A DNA stretch of 64,000 nt from Streptomyces rubradiris (GCF_016860525.1 NZ_BNEA01000001.1:62001-126000); one strand, 5' to 3'; counted from the stretch's first letter, positions 15,159 through 23,748 are shown. Translations and numbers: made by a program. The notes: generated from the letters alone by a model not told the origin.

Positions 15159-16778
15159 TCAGGGGGTGCTGCTGGGGATGACGCAGTTCTTCGGCTGGGG
15201 AGCGCCGGTGGGCCAGCCCAGGCCGACGTACTTGAGGGTGCCCTCGCCCTTGCGGCCCGGGTCCAGTTCGACCACCGCCACCGGCTTGTCGTACGGGTTG
15301 CCGCCGCCGGTCAGGCAGATCAGGCCGCTGGTTCCCGGCACCCGGTGCTGGGCGTTCATCCGTACCCACTCCTGGCCGACCTCCCTCAGGCCCGGGACCT
15401 TCTCGGCGGGGCCGCTCTGCACTTGGTGCAGCGCGGTGCCGACGGTGACCATGCCGTCGTACACGAGCATCGTGCGGGAGTCGTCCAGGTTGGGCGCGGC
15501 GCCGAGGTCGGTCCTGCGGAGCCGGACGGTTTCGATCAGGTCCCGCAGGTCGTCCAGGGCCTTCTTGGGCTCCGCGAGGTACTGGGGCAGTTCCCTCGCG
15601 GTGGGCTCCCGTCCGTGGCTGTCGCGCCAGTCCTTCCGCCAGGCGGTCAGCTCGGTCTCCCAGGCCGCGGGGTGCGCGGGGGCGGCGTACTGCACCGTCA
15701 CCTTGGCCTGGCCATCCGTGCCGCGCAGCTTCTCCCAGTCGTCCCCGCTCATGTACTGCCGCAGCGAGGCGGCGTCGGAGCCGCTGATGATGGTGTAGTG
15801 CCGCTTCGCGCAGCCGACCTCGGCGAGCTTGAGCGCGAAGAGCCGCAGGTGCAGCGTGCGCCCCGCGAAGTAGACGGTGTCGGCCTCGGAGCTGCAGATG
15901 TTGTTGGCGATCTCGGTGAAATCGTTGCCGGTGGAGCCCGCCTCGTCGATCGCCGGGGAGGTGAAGGGCATCTCGGCGGGGCCGGCCGGGCCCTTCTCCT
16001 CGATGCTGGCGAACGCCTTCGCCAGCGACTCGTTGTAACTGTCCTGGCGGGTGTCGTGGACCAGCACCGTGCGGCGGTCCTCCCGGCGCTGTCCCCCGGT
16101 GAAGGCGGCCAGCGCCCGGGCCACCTCGAGGTTGGTGGGGATGATCCGGGCCAGGCCGGGGAACTTCGGCTTCGCCACCGCGTCCAGGCCCTCCTCGTTC
16201 GCGATCCCGTCGCCGGTGATCCGGGAGGCGAGCACGGGGACCTTGTGCGCGGTCAGGCGTCTGACGGCCTCTGTCGTGGCGTCGAGGCTGAGGTTGAAGC
16301 CGGTGACGGCGCGCAGCCGGTCCTCGGGCGAGCGGGCCATGCGCAGCAGGGTGTCCACGACCGGTGCCTGGTGCGCGTACTCCCGGCCGGGATTGGCCAG
16401 CACCAGCCGTATCTTCGGCGGTTCGCCCTCGCCCTCGTTGGCCTGCAGCTGGCCCAGGTAGGCCCCGTGGAGGTCGCTGCGTATCTGCCGGCGCAGCGCC
16501 TCGCTGCCGGACTGGAGCGGCAGCATCATCGCCACCGTCACATGCGGCTCCTTCTCGATCCTCTCGTTCTCCTGGGCGATGGCCCGGGCGACGCCGCTGA
16601 TCTCCGGGGTGTCGAAGTCGTAGCCCTCGCCGTTGACGCCGACGCACTCGTCGCCGATCCGCTCGACGCCGTCCGCGCAGGTGTCCGGCCGGTGGAGGAA
16701 GGTCCACCCGAACAGGCCCCCGGCCACCAGGACCGCCGTGCCCAGCAGGGCGTAGAGGATCTTCTTCCACCTGGGCAT
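15159..16778 (-). CDS. Membrane-anchored type-1 periplasmic-binding-like protein
   Basis: 539 aa. A basic N-terminus (MPRWKK) and one transmembrane helix (about 7-28) anchor a large extracytoplasmic domain. That domain has the receptor-family/branched-chain-amino-acid-binding (PBP1) layout: VTVAMMLPLQSGSEALRRQIRSDLHGAYLGQLQAN, LRAVTGFNLSLDATTEAVRRLTAHKVPVLASRITGDGI, RTVLVHDTRQDSYNESLAKAF, TVYFAGR and YTIISGSDAASLRQYM. No ABC permease or ATPase gene is nearby, so it is probably a sensor and not a transporter subunit. Start choice: an ATG at 16787 overlaps the NTPase stop (ATGA) but its ribosome site GAAGGAG abuts it, so the second ATG at 16778, 9 nt from GAAGGAG, fits better. Confidence 0.8.
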   Translation of the reverse strand: MPRWKKILYALLGTAVLVAGGLFGWTFLHRPDTCADGVERIGDECVGVNGEGYDFDTPEISGVARAIAQENERIEKEPHVTVAMMLPLQSGSEALRRQIRSDLHGAYLGQLQANEGEGEPPKIRLVLANPGREYAHQAPVVDTLLRMARSPEDRLRAVTGFNLSLDATTEAVRRLTAHKVPVLASRITGDGIANEEGLDAVAKPKFPGLARIIPTNLEVARALAAFTGGQRREDRRTVLVHDTRQDSYNESLAKAFASIEEKGPAGPAEMPFTSPAIDEAGSTGNDFTEIANNICSSEADTVYFAGRTLHLRLFALKLAEVGCAKRHYTIISGSDAASLRQYMSGDDWEKLRGTDGQAKVTVQYAAPAHPAAWETELTAWRKDWRDSHGREPTARELPQYLAEPKKALDDLRDLIETVRLRRTDLGAAPNLDDSRTMLVYDGMVTVGTALHQVQSGPAEKVPGLREVGQEWVRMNAQHRVPGTSGLICLTGGGNPYDKPVAVVELDPGRKGEGTLKYVGLGWPTGAPQPKNCVIPSSTP

Positions 16779-16783
16779 CCGCG

Positions 16784-18952
16784 TCATCTCCTTCGCCCGA
16801 GCTGATCGGTGCAGGTGCAGCGCAGCAGCGGCTGGTCGTTCTCCGCGAGCCCGCTCCACTCGGTGGCGGTCCGGCCCAGTTGCCCGGCGCCCTCGAACTC
16901 CATGATCGACAGGAGGTCCAGCAGTTTGGCCAGCGTGCGGGCGGTCTCCCGGCCGGTGGGCCTGGTCCGCTCCTCGCACAGCCACACCGCGTGCAGCAGC
17001 TGGTCGACCGTGCGGCGCAACGCCGGTCCGTCCACCGCGACCAGCCCCTGGGCGCGCTCCCGGCGGGTGTCCGCGCCCGACGGGTACGGCGCCTGGGCGA
17101 TCTCCAGCAGCTCCGCACACCACTCCCGGGGGCGGCCGGGCAGCGTGCCGGCCAGATGGCGGACCACGTCGTCGACCCCGCCGGAGACCAGGTGGTGGTT
17201 CATCCGGTGTGCGGTGACCGAGTGGAAGGCGGTCCCGCTCGGTGCCCCTTCGTCCGCCGCGCGTCCGGTGTAGTGGTCGCGCAGCAGATGGTGGTCGGCG
17301 TACCAGGCGGCGCCGTCGGGGAGCAACGCGTACAGCCGGTGCACCAGCAGCTGGCGCAGACCGAAGTCCCCGATGAAGTGCCGTTCGCAGGCGGGCCATC
17401 CGGTGTCGGTGAGCAACTGCTCCACGTGATGGGCCGTCAGCCGGTGGACGTGGCCCCGCTGATGGTGGCGCAGCAGCACGTCCGCGCACTCGGTGTCGTG
17501 CGCCACCGACAGATGGGTGAGCAGGTCGAGCCAGTGGTCGTGGTGTTCGGCCGGCAGCCGCACCGGAAGCTGGTCCAGCACGAGTTCGCGCAGCAGCACC
17601 TCGGCCACGGGCCGCTCGGCGGCGCCGTCAGCCGTGACGTTCAGCGGGGCGTCCAGGATGGCCCGGTCGTTGGCGTCCGCCGGCATGCGGAAGGCGGCGG
17701 CGGCCTCGGCCAGCCGGATCACCGTGTGCGGGCGTCCGCCGCTCAGCCGTGCCACGGCGGCGTCGATACGGCGGCGGTTGGTGCCGCCCTCCGGTTCGGC
17801 GCGCCGCTGCCTGCGCTCGGTCTCCCGGCGCAGCTGGTCGCCGGTGAGCAGGGGCATCCGCAGCAGCAGGACCCCGTCGGCCAGCGGTGCCCGGCCCGCC
17901 GCGGCGTCGGTGCGCCGGGACCATGCGGGCGGGGAGCCGCCGGCCGGCCGGAACTCCGCCGGGGCCGGTACCCCCTCGGGCGGCAGTCCCTCGTACAGGA
18001 AGGCGCCGCCGTCCGCGCGGCGCGCGGTGCCGACGATCACCACCCGGTCGCGCTGCCCGTCGCGGCGGTCGATGAGCACGGCGCGCAGCAGTTGCTCGCC
18101 CAGCGGTGACTCGGCGCGGTCCAGCAGCACCGCGGGGCGGCCGACCCGGCGCAGCCAGCCGACCGCGCCCGTGTAGGCGGCTTCCAGGTCTTCGCGCAGC
18201 GCCTGGAAGAGGAAGCGCTCGGCGACCTCCCGTCCCTCGCCGCCGGCCTTGAAGTCGGCGGCGAGGTCGCGCAGGCCGTGCTCGGGCTGGCCGGCCGCGC
18301 CGGGGTAGGCGCCGTAGATGCGGGCCATCTCGGCCTTGCCGCGGGGTGCCAGGCCGGAGACGAGGGCGTCCACGAGGGCGGTGCTCACCGCGGCGGAGTA
18401 CGGGTCGAGGGCCTGTCCGGACAGCGTGGCCAGCAGGTTCCGGATGGCACCGAGGAGGGCGCCGCGCCAGAAGTCGCCGGCGCCCAGGCCGCGCAGGCGC
18501 TGCCGCTGGGGTAACTCCGCGTACCGTTCGACCTCCGCCGCGACCGCCTCGGGGGTGCCGTCCGCGGCACCGGTCGCGATCATCGCGAGGCCCGCGAAGA
18601 GCCGCGGGAAGGTGAACGAGCCGCCCGTGCCCTGCCAGGTGGACAGCCGGCGGGCGGCCTCGACCAGGACCTCGGTGGCGGCCGAGCGGGCGCCGGGCTC
18701 CGGCTCGGCCCGGTCGGCGTAGACGGGTGAGCCGCAGTCCAGGTAGATCACCGGCAGCTTGGTGGCGAAACGGTCCCGTACGGCGCGCAGCAGCCGCCCC
18801 TTGCCCATGCCGGGGCCGCCGGTGAGCAGCACGACCGGGATGTCGGGACCGTACAGCGGTTCACGGCCTGCACCCGAGGGTGACCGCCCGAGCATGCGCG
18901 CGAAGAAGCCTTCCTCGCCGAGGAGCCTGTCGAACCCCAGGTCATCACACAC
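16784..18952 (-). CDS. Large P-loop NTPase (STAND/AAA-like) with long helical C-terminus
   Basis: 722 aa from the GTG at 18952, which has AGAGG 5 nt upstream; the frame continues to a TTG at 19042 without a ribosome site. Walker A is VLLTGGPGMGKGRLL (G45-R53). The sequence RPAVLLDRAESP (about 275) is Walker-B-like and VVIVGTARR resembles a sensor-1 strand. The region after about 400 is a run of helices with His-rich segments (HHDHWLDLLTHL, HHQRGHVHRLTAHHVEQLL), as in NTPases with helical superstructures. It is cytosolic. It overlaps or abuts the anchored PBP-like gene, so the two are very likely partners in signalling across the membrane. The pathway is unknown. Confidence 0.8.
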   Translation of the reverse strand: MCDDLGFDRLLGEEGFFARMLGRSPSGAGREPLYGPDIPVVLLTGGPGMGKGRLLRAVRDRFATKLPVIYLDCGSPVYADRAEPEPGARSAATEVLVEAARRLSTWQGTGGSFTFPRLFAGLAMIATGAADGTPEAVAAEVERYAELPQRQRLRGLGAGDFWRGALLGAIRNLLATLSGQALDPYSAAVSTALVDALVSGLAPRGKAEMARIYGAYPGAAGQPEHGLRDLAADFKAGGEGREVAERFLFQALREDLEAAYTGAVGWLRRVGRPAVLLDRAESPLGEQLLRAVLIDRRDGQRDRVVIVGTARRADGGAFLYEGLPPEGVPAPAEFRPAGGSPPAWSRRTDAAAGRAPLADGVLLLRMPLLTGDQLRRETERRQRRAEPEGGTNRRRIDAAVARLSGGRPHTVIRLAEAAAAFRMPADANDRAILDAPLNVTADGAAERPVAEVLLRELVLDQLPVRLPAEHHDHWLDLLTHLSVAHDTECADVLLRHHQRGHVHRLTAHHVEQLLTDTGWPACERHFIGDFGLRQLLVHRLYALLPDGAAWYADHHLLRDHYTGRAADEGAPSGTAFHSVTAHRMNHHLVSGGVDDVVRHLAGTLPGRPREWCAELLEIAQAPYPSGADTRRERAQGLVAVDGPALRRTVDQLLHAVWLCEERTRPTGRETARTLAKLLDLLSIMEFEGAGQLGRTATEWSGLAENDQPLLRCTCTDQLGRRR

Positions 18953-19085
18953 GGATCCCTCTGGATGGCTCTCCCGCCCGGGAGCGGGTGATCGTTGTGG
19001 CGGAAGGAAATCAGTGGAACACGGAGCCTTCTGTTCCGACAACGGTGCTTACACGAAAGAAAACGCGTCTCGCCCGCCACCGCGC

Positions 19086-19607
19086 CTATGGCGCCTTGCT
19101 CTCCTTCAGCTGACCGAGTTCGTCCACGACGACCAATCGAGACAAGGAGGGGCGAACTCGGTGGTCTCCCCGGCCGGCGTCCGCAGGGCGGCCGCCGGGC
19201 CGGTGAAGGCGCGCGCCCGGCTGGGCGGTCCCGGGTGACGAATCCGCTCCGTCGCGGGGCACGGTGTCGAGAACGCGGTCCAGTATCCGCCGGGAATCCT
19301 CGAGTCGGACGATCGTCTCGGTCATGCGGGCCCGCTCGCGCCGCAACTCGGCGATGAAGGTGGGACAGCCGGACGGCACTCGCAGTTCGTCCTTGTCGCG
19401 CACGCAGTGCACGACTTTGGCGATGACCGAGGTGGAGAGCCCGGCGGCGAGCATCAACCGGATGTGGTTCACCGTGGCGACGTCCGCCTCGGCGTAATCG
19501 CGGTAGCCGTTGTCCAACCGGGTCGGCCGGAGCAGGCCCTGCTCCTCGTAGTAGCGCAACAGCCTCCGGCTCACGCCGGTTCGGTGAGCCAGGTCGCCGA
19601 TTCGCAT
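19086..19607 (-). CDS. MerR-family transcriptional regulator
   Basis: 173 aa. The N-terminal winged helix MRIGDLAHRTGVSRRLLRYYEEQGLLRPTRLDNGYRDY is textbook MerR, followed by the dimerisation helix (RRERARMTETIVRLEDSRRILDRVLD). There is no Cys cluster for metal sensing, so it belongs to the non-metal subgroup. The last 50 residues (after VLDTVPRDG) are low-complexity and longer than usual. It faces the SDR gene at 19691, and the intergenic DNA carries a MerR-type promoter, so it probably controls that gene and perhaps itself. Confidence 0.9.
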   Translation of the reverse strand: MRIGDLAHRTGVSRRLLRYYEEQGLLRPTRLDNGYRDYAEADVATVNHIRLMLAAGLSTSVIAKVVHCVRDKDELRVPSGCPTFIAELRRERARMTETIVRLEDSRRILDRVLDTVPRDGADSSPGTAQPGARLHRPGGRPADAGRGDHRVRPSLSRLVVVDELGQLKESKAP

Positions 19608-19621
19608 GCGGTGCCCACTCC

Positions 19622-19653
19622 TTGACCTTCACATGGATGTGATGCCTTACCGT
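19622..19653 (+). promoter_or_regulatory. MerR-type promoter with 20-bp spacer and central dyad
   Basis: TTGACC (19622-19627, -35) and TACCGT (19648-19653, -10) are separated by 20 bp, the overlong spacing typical of MerR-activated promoters. The spacer contains the perfect dyad TCACAT-GG-ATGTGA (19629-19642). The promoter points to the SDR gene whose ATG is at 19691. MerR proteins bind such dyads and untwist the spacer to activate transcription. Confidence 0.7.
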
Positions 19654-19690
19654 CCCCAGTATCGTTGATCGTCAAGTGGGGAGCCGGACA

Positions 19691-20347
19691 ATGCCGGGTG
19701 CGGTGATCATTGGTGCGGGACCGGGGATCGGGCAGGCAGTCGCCCGTCGGTTCGCCAAGGAGGGTATGCCGATCACGCTGATCGCCAGGGGTGCGCAGAC
19801 ACTGCGCGCCGCGGCGGCCGCGGTCGCTCCCCAAGGCGTGCCAGTCCTCACGGTGCAGGCCGACAGCACCGACCGGGGCGAGTTGGACGCGGCCCTGGAC
19901 CAGGCCGTCGGAGAGCACGGCGTTCCCGATGTCGCCGTGTACAACGCCGCGTTGGTCCGGGCGGACGAGCTGGGCCAGTTGTCGGTACGGGACCATATGG
20001 AGGCGTGGGCGGTCAACGTGGTCGGAGCGCTCAACGCCGCGGCACGCCTCGCGCCGGGCATGGCGACGCGCGGAAGCGGAACGTTCCTCGTCACGGGCGG
20101 CATGCCCGAGCCCAAGCCGCAGTACGTGAGCCTCTCCCTGGGCAAGGCGGGCGTGCGGACTCTGGTCGCGCTGCTCGATCAGCAGTACGGGCCCTCCGGG
20201 GTGCACGCGGCGAGCGTCACTGTGGACGGCCCGGTCGCCCCCGGCACCGACTTCGACCCCGACGACATCGCGGAGCACTACTGGCGGCTGCACACGCAGC
20301 CACGCCACCTGTGGGACCGCGAGGTGCTGCACACCGGCCGCTCCTGA
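19691..20347 (+). CDS. SDR-family oxidoreductase, atypical
   Basis: 218 aa from ATG 19691, with GGGGAG 8 nt upstream; 15 nt of open frame precede it. The dinucleotide motif is GAGPGIGQAVARRF. The middle has VYNAALVRADELGQLS and TFLVTGGMPEPKPQYVSLSLGKAGV. Where classical SDRs have YxxxK there is Y-V-S-L-S-L-G-K, so Tyr and Lys are spaced by six residues and not three; the catalytic set is unusual, or the true Tyr lies elsewhere. Expression is probably inducible through the MerR regulator encoded divergently. The natural substrate is unknown. Confidence 0.8.
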   Translation: MPGAVIIGAGPGIGQAVARRFAKEGMPITLIARGAQTLRAAAAAVAPQGVPVLTVQADSTDRGELDAALDQAVGEHGVPDVAVYNAALVRADELGQLSVRDHMEAWAVNVVGALNAAARLAPGMATRGSGTFLVTGGMPEPKPQYVSLSLGKAGVRTLVALLDQQYGPSGVHAASVTVDGPVAPGTDFDPDDIAEHYWRLHTQPRHLWDREVLHTGRS

Positions 20348-20491
20348 GGACATCTCCCAGCCGAGGTGCTTCCGCCTCACCCGGCCCTCGCGCGATCCGC
20401 CCGGTCACATCCCGGCGGGGTTGTGTGGTGAGCCGGCGGTTCGAGGGGACGCGGTCGCTCTCGAGTGCGGCCCGTGGGGTTCAATGCGGGT

Positions 20492-20689
20492 GTGGAGAAC
20501 GTGCCGTGGGACCGGCTCTCGGTCGAGGTGCGGTCGGAGGTGGACCGCCTCGTCCCGGCCGGGCGAAACGTGCGGGCGATCGCTGTGATGCGTGACCGTG
20601 CCGGTCTGCCGATGCCGAGTCTGCATGAGTGCGTTGCTCTGTTGGATCAGCGATTCGGCGTGTTGCGGCAGGGCCCGACACACGCGTGA
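20492..20689 (+). CDS. Small hypothetical protein
   Basis: 65 aa from GTG 20492 (MENVPWDRLSVEVRSEVDRL...). It is hydrophilic with alternating helix-like segments (VRAIAVMRDRAGLPMPSLHECVALLDQRFGVL), a composition unlike a shadow frame. There is no clear domain. It ends just before the decayed transposase, so it may be the neighbour into which the element inserted, or it may be truncated. Confidence 0.45.
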   Translation: MENVPWDRLSVEVRSEVDRLVPAGRNVRAIAVMRDRAGLPMPSLHECVALLDQRFGVLRQGPTHA

Positions 20690-20990
20690 AGTCGCCGTCG
20701 CGGGCGAGGCGGCGGTGGGTGGTTGCGTGAGCCGGCCGGAGGTCCGCTCGACGACCCATCGCCGCGGAATCACCTTGAAACCCTTCCGGGCAGGGTCGCG
20801 GCGTATCCGCAGGGGGTTTCCCATGGGGCGACGTCGTGTGCCGGATACCGCCGCCACGGGAGCCCTTCCCTCCTCGTCCGGCCCGCCAGGCTGACCGGGT
20901 CGGTTGCGGCAATTCCCAAGGGGCACCGGACAGGTCGCTCGGATACGGCCGCTGTCCGCCAGGCGTGTCATGAACCGCTCGTCATGGGAA
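20650..20990 (-). pseudogene. Decayed IS5-type transposase, C-terminal part
   Basis: The minus strand encodes, in order, RLADSGRI (resembling the second Asp block of IS5-family DDE transposases), then RRDPARKGFKVIPRRWVVERTSGRLTQ, which carries the hallmark PRRWVVERT with the catalytic Glu. The similarity then continues in another frame as THRRLARDGDF, so a frameshift lies near 20725-20745. The first half of the gene is missing and no terminal inverted repeats were seen. It is an inactive relic. Confidence 0.65.
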
Positions 20991-21000
20991 GAAACGCTCT

Positions 21001-22272
21001 TCAAGGGAGGGTGGGGTGCTCCGTGGCCGACGGTCGGTGGTGGGGCGCCGGGGGCGGGGGGTGTTCGCGGCGGGCGCCGTAGGCGAGGAAGTACGCGGGG
21101 AGGCGGCGCAGCCAGGGCGCCGCGGTGACCAGGGTCGCGACGCGCCGGGCGCGCTCCGGGCCGCCCAGGGGCGGGGCACCCCGCAGGACCGGTGCGATGA
21201 AGCGGGCGTGGGCGGCCCGCTGGAGCGCCTGCGTGGCGACCGTGGTGGGGCGGCGACGACGCTGCACGGCGCGTACGTCGCGCAGCCGCACCCTCCCCCG
21301 CCGCAGCGGCCCGGCCAGGAGGCGGGCGGCGGCGACGGCGTCCTGTACGGCGAGGTTGATGCCGATGCCGAACACCGGGGACATGGCGTGTGCCGCGTCG
21401 CCGATGCACAGCAGGCCGGGCCGGTGCCAGCGGCGCAGACGGTCCAGGTGGACGTCGAGCAGCTTGACGTCGTCCCAGGACCCGAGGGCCTGGGCACGGT
21501 CGGCGAGCCAGGGGGCGGCGGCGGTGTAGTCGGCCCGGAAGCGGTCGAGGCCGGCGGCGCGGCGCTCGGCGTCGGTGCCCTTGGGGATGAGCGCCGCGCA
21601 CTGCCAGTAGTCACCGCGGTCGATCATCGCGGCCAGCAGGCCGTCACCGGCGCTGCCGACGAGCCCGGACGGGTCGCCGTCGCGCCGCGGCAACCGGAAC
21701 CACCAGGCGTCCATGGGGCAGGCGAAGCGGCGCAGCCGCAGTTCCGGCCGGGCGCGCGCCAGCGATCCCCGGCCGTCGCAGGCCACGGTGAGGACGGCGC
21801 GCAACGTGCCGGCGCCGCCGTCGGCGGTGCGGTAGCGCACCCCGGTGACCCGCCCGGACTCGACGAGGAACCCCGTCGCCTCGGTGTTCATCCGCAGCTC
21901 GAAGGACGGTTCGCGCCGGGCCTCCTCGGCCAGCAGGTCCAGCAGGTCCCACTGGGGCACCATCGCCACGTAGTCGTAGGGACCGCGCAGGACCGAGAGG
22001 TCGGCGACCGTGACCGGCGCGCGGCCGGCCCCCACCGGCAGCTGGACGGTGCGGACCCGGCGCTGCGGCAGCCGGGCGAAGCGCTCGGCCAGGCCCAGTT
22101 CGTCCAGCAGCGCCAGGGTCGACGGGTGGACCGTGTCGCCGCGGAAGTCGCGCAGGAAGTCGGCGTGTTTCTCCAGCACGGTCACGCGGACCCCGGCGCG
22201 GGCCAGCAGCAGCCCGAGCACCATGCCCGCCGGTCCGCCGCCCACGACACAGCATGCGGTCTTGTCGTCCAT
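21001..22272 (-). CDS. FAD-dependent aromatic-hydroxylase-type monooxygenase
   Basis: 423 aa. It has the three class A flavoprotein motifs: GGGPAGMVLGLLLARAG with E at the end of beta-2 (VTVLEKH) for ADP binding, the DG motif CDGRGSLAR near residue 165, and the GD motif GDAAHAMSPVFGIGINLAVQDA near 290. These enzymes use FAD and NAD(P)H to hydroxylate small aromatic or quinone-like molecules in the cytosol. The C-terminus after about 380 is Arg/Pro-rich. A perfect AT-rich 22-bp palindrome lies 27 nt upstream of the ATG, suggesting repression by a TetR- or MarR-type regulator. No such regulator gene is adjacent. Confidence 0.87.
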   Translation of the reverse strand: MDDKTACCVVGGGPAGMVLGLLLARAGVRVTVLEKHADFLRDFRGDTVHPSTLALLDELGLAERFARLPQRRVRTVQLPVGAGRAPVTVADLSVLRGPYDYVAMVPQWDLLDLLAEEARREPSFELRMNTEATGFLVESGRVTGVRYRTADGGAGTLRAVLTVACDGRGSLARARPELRLRRFACPMDAWWFRLPRRDGDPSGLVGSAGDGLLAAMIDRGDYWQCAALIPKGTDAERRAAGLDRFRADYTAAAPWLADRAQALGSWDDVKLLDVHLDRLRRWHRPGLLCIGDAAHAMSPVFGIGINLAVQDAVAAARLLAGPLRRGRVRLRDVRAVQRRRRPTTVATQALQRAAHARFIAPVLRGAPPLGGPERARRVATLVTAAPWLRRLPAYFLAYGARREHPPPPAPHHRPSATEHPTLP

Positions 22273-22298
22273 CGCCTCGCCGCCCTTCTCAAGAGCAG

Positions 22299-22320
22299 TT
22301 ATTCATCACGTGATGAATAA
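22299..22320. promoter_or_regulatory. Perfect 22-bp palindromic operator
   Basis: Two 11-bp arms, TTATTCATCAC and GTGATGAATAA, meet without a spacer, giving a perfect 22-bp palindrome about 27 nt before the monooxygenase start. It is strikingly AT-rich in 73 percent GC DNA. The form fits a TetR/MarR-family operator and would cover the promoter of the leftward gene; the rightward DUF1360 gene starts 110 nt away. Confidence 0.75.
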
Positions 22321-22430
22321 TATGCGCCTCCGGCCGCCGCCACAAGGCGGAGTGTCGCCACCGGCCGGAGGGGCACTCGTTTCCGCGCCCGGCACGGGGC
22401 CGCGGGACACTGTGGGATCTGGGAGGTCTC

Positions 22431-22922
22431 ATGACGACGGACGCCGAACCGTACGACGCCGGGGACGGCCTGCCACTGGGCGGGTACGCCGCCCTTGCCT
22501 CCGTGTTCGCGGGAGGCATCGGCTCCTTCGCCCTGCTGGCCCGGCGCCGGGGTGTACGACTGCCACCGGACGTGCCGCCCTGGGACGTGCTGCTCATGGG
22601 CACAGCGGCGTACAAGGCGTCCCGGGTGGTGACCAAGGACAAGATCACCAGCTTCCTCCGGGTGCCGTTCACCCGCCGCGCCGACGAGGGCAAGGCCGGC
22701 GAGGTCATGGACGAGCCCAGGGGCTCCGGGCTCCGGCGGGCCGTCGGCGACCTGATCTCCTGCCCGTTCTGCACCGCGGCCTGGGCCGCCGGCGCCCTGG
22801 CGTGCTCCTACGCCGCGTCACCTCGGCTCACCCGGCTGGTGTGCGCCGGTTTCGGCGCGCTGACCGTGGCGGACTGGCTCCAGTACGCCTGGACCGCGAC
22901 CCAGCAGACGGTCGAGGACTGA
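22431..22922 (+). CDS. DUF1360 membrane protein
   Basis: 163 aa. Hydrophobic segments near residues 18-38, 55-65, 110-125 and 130-150. The DUF1360 signature is present: ASRVVTKDKITSFLRVPFT and DLISCPFCTAAW with the C-x2-C pair. Family members are small membrane proteins found in spore-formers and actinobacteria with no known biochemical role; the Cys pair could bind metal or form a disulphide. Confidence 0.8.
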   Translation: MTTDAEPYDAGDGLPLGGYAALASVFAGGIGSFALLARRRGVRLPPDVPPWDVLLMGTAAYKASRVVTKDKITSFLRVPFTRRADEGKAGEVMDEPRGSGLRRAVGDLISCPFCTAAWAAGALACSYAASPRLTRLVCAGFGALTVADWLQYAWTATQQTVED

Positions 22923-23010
22923 ACGGCGGACCACCCCGCGGAAAACCGGCCGAGCGACACCGTGAGCGCCCGTAGGCAAGACCGGGCGCCCGGTCATCAC
23001 GGGCACACGG

Positions 23011-23748
23011 TCATTCCTCCTCCCTCGCGGTGGACAGTTCCACGTCCAGCACGCCGTCGTCCCGGAACAGCTCCGACGCCAGCGCGGAGGGGTCCGCGGT
23101 GCCCTCCAGTTGCAGCAGCACCCGCGCGGCGTCGTCGGTGCGGCCGGGCAGCCGCTCCACCTTGACCTGCACGATGCGGAAACCGCGCCGGGTGCATGTC
23201 TGCAACAGCCGGGGCAGCAGCGCCGTCCCGGTCCGGTAGGTCAGGCGCGCCTCGAACGCGGTGGCGGCCCGGCCGGGGACCAGCCGGGACGACAGCAGCG
23301 GGTAACCCCGGACCACCAGGAAGTGCAGGGCCGTCACCGCCAGCGCGAGCACGGGCAGCCCGCCGCCGCAGGCCATGCCGACCGCGCAGGTCAGCCAGAT
23401 GGTGGCGGCCGTGGTCAGGCCCCGTACGGCGTCCCGTCGTACGAAGATCAGTCCGCCGCCGATGAACCCGATGCCGGAGACGATCTGCGCCGCGACCCGT
23501 GAGGGGTCGAAGGACACGTTCTGCAGGCCGAGCACCGCGTTGAAACCGTGCTGGGAGACCTCCATCATCAGGGCGCTCGCGATGCCGACCAGGGTGTGAG
23601 TGCGCAGCCCCGCACTCTTCTGCTGGGCCTCGCGCTCCCAGCCGATCAGGCTCGACAGCAGCAGCGCGAGCCCCAGTTCGGCCAGTTGCCGCGGCCCCTG
23701 CCCGACGTTGAGGTCCCACAACGGTGCCGCCAGTCCCGCAGCCGCCAC
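23011..23748 (-). CDS. MgtC/SapB-family membrane protein
   Basis: 245 aa from the GTG at 23748, which has AGGAGG 5 nt upstream; the open frame extends to 23820. The N-terminal membrane domain matches MgtC/SapB: LLSSLIGWEREAQQKSAGLRTHTLVGIASALMMEVS, then RVAAQIVSGIGFIGGGLIFVRRDAVRGLTTAATIWLTCAVGMACG. The C-terminal 90 residues form an ACT-like cytosolic domain. In pathogens MgtC modulates F-type ATPase and survival at low magnesium; in Streptomyces a magnesium or phosphate homeostasis role is likely but untested. Confidence 0.88.
   Translation of the reverse strand: MAAAGLAAPLWDLNVGQGPRQLAELGLALLLSSLIGWEREAQQKSAGLRTHTLVGIASALMMEVSQHGFNAVLGLQNVSFDPSRVAAQIVSGIGFIGGGLIFVRRDAVRGLTTAATIWLTCAVGMACGGGLPVLALAVTALHFLVVRGYPLLSSRLVPGRAATAFEARLTYRTGTALLPRLLQTCTRRGFRIVQVKVERLPGRTDDAARVLLQLEGTADPSALASELFRDDGVLDVELSTAREEE

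Noticed and set aside
15159..16778. ABC transporter substrate-binding protein
   Set aside because: No permease or transport ATPase is linked, and the anchor is a membrane helix and not a lipoprotein signal.
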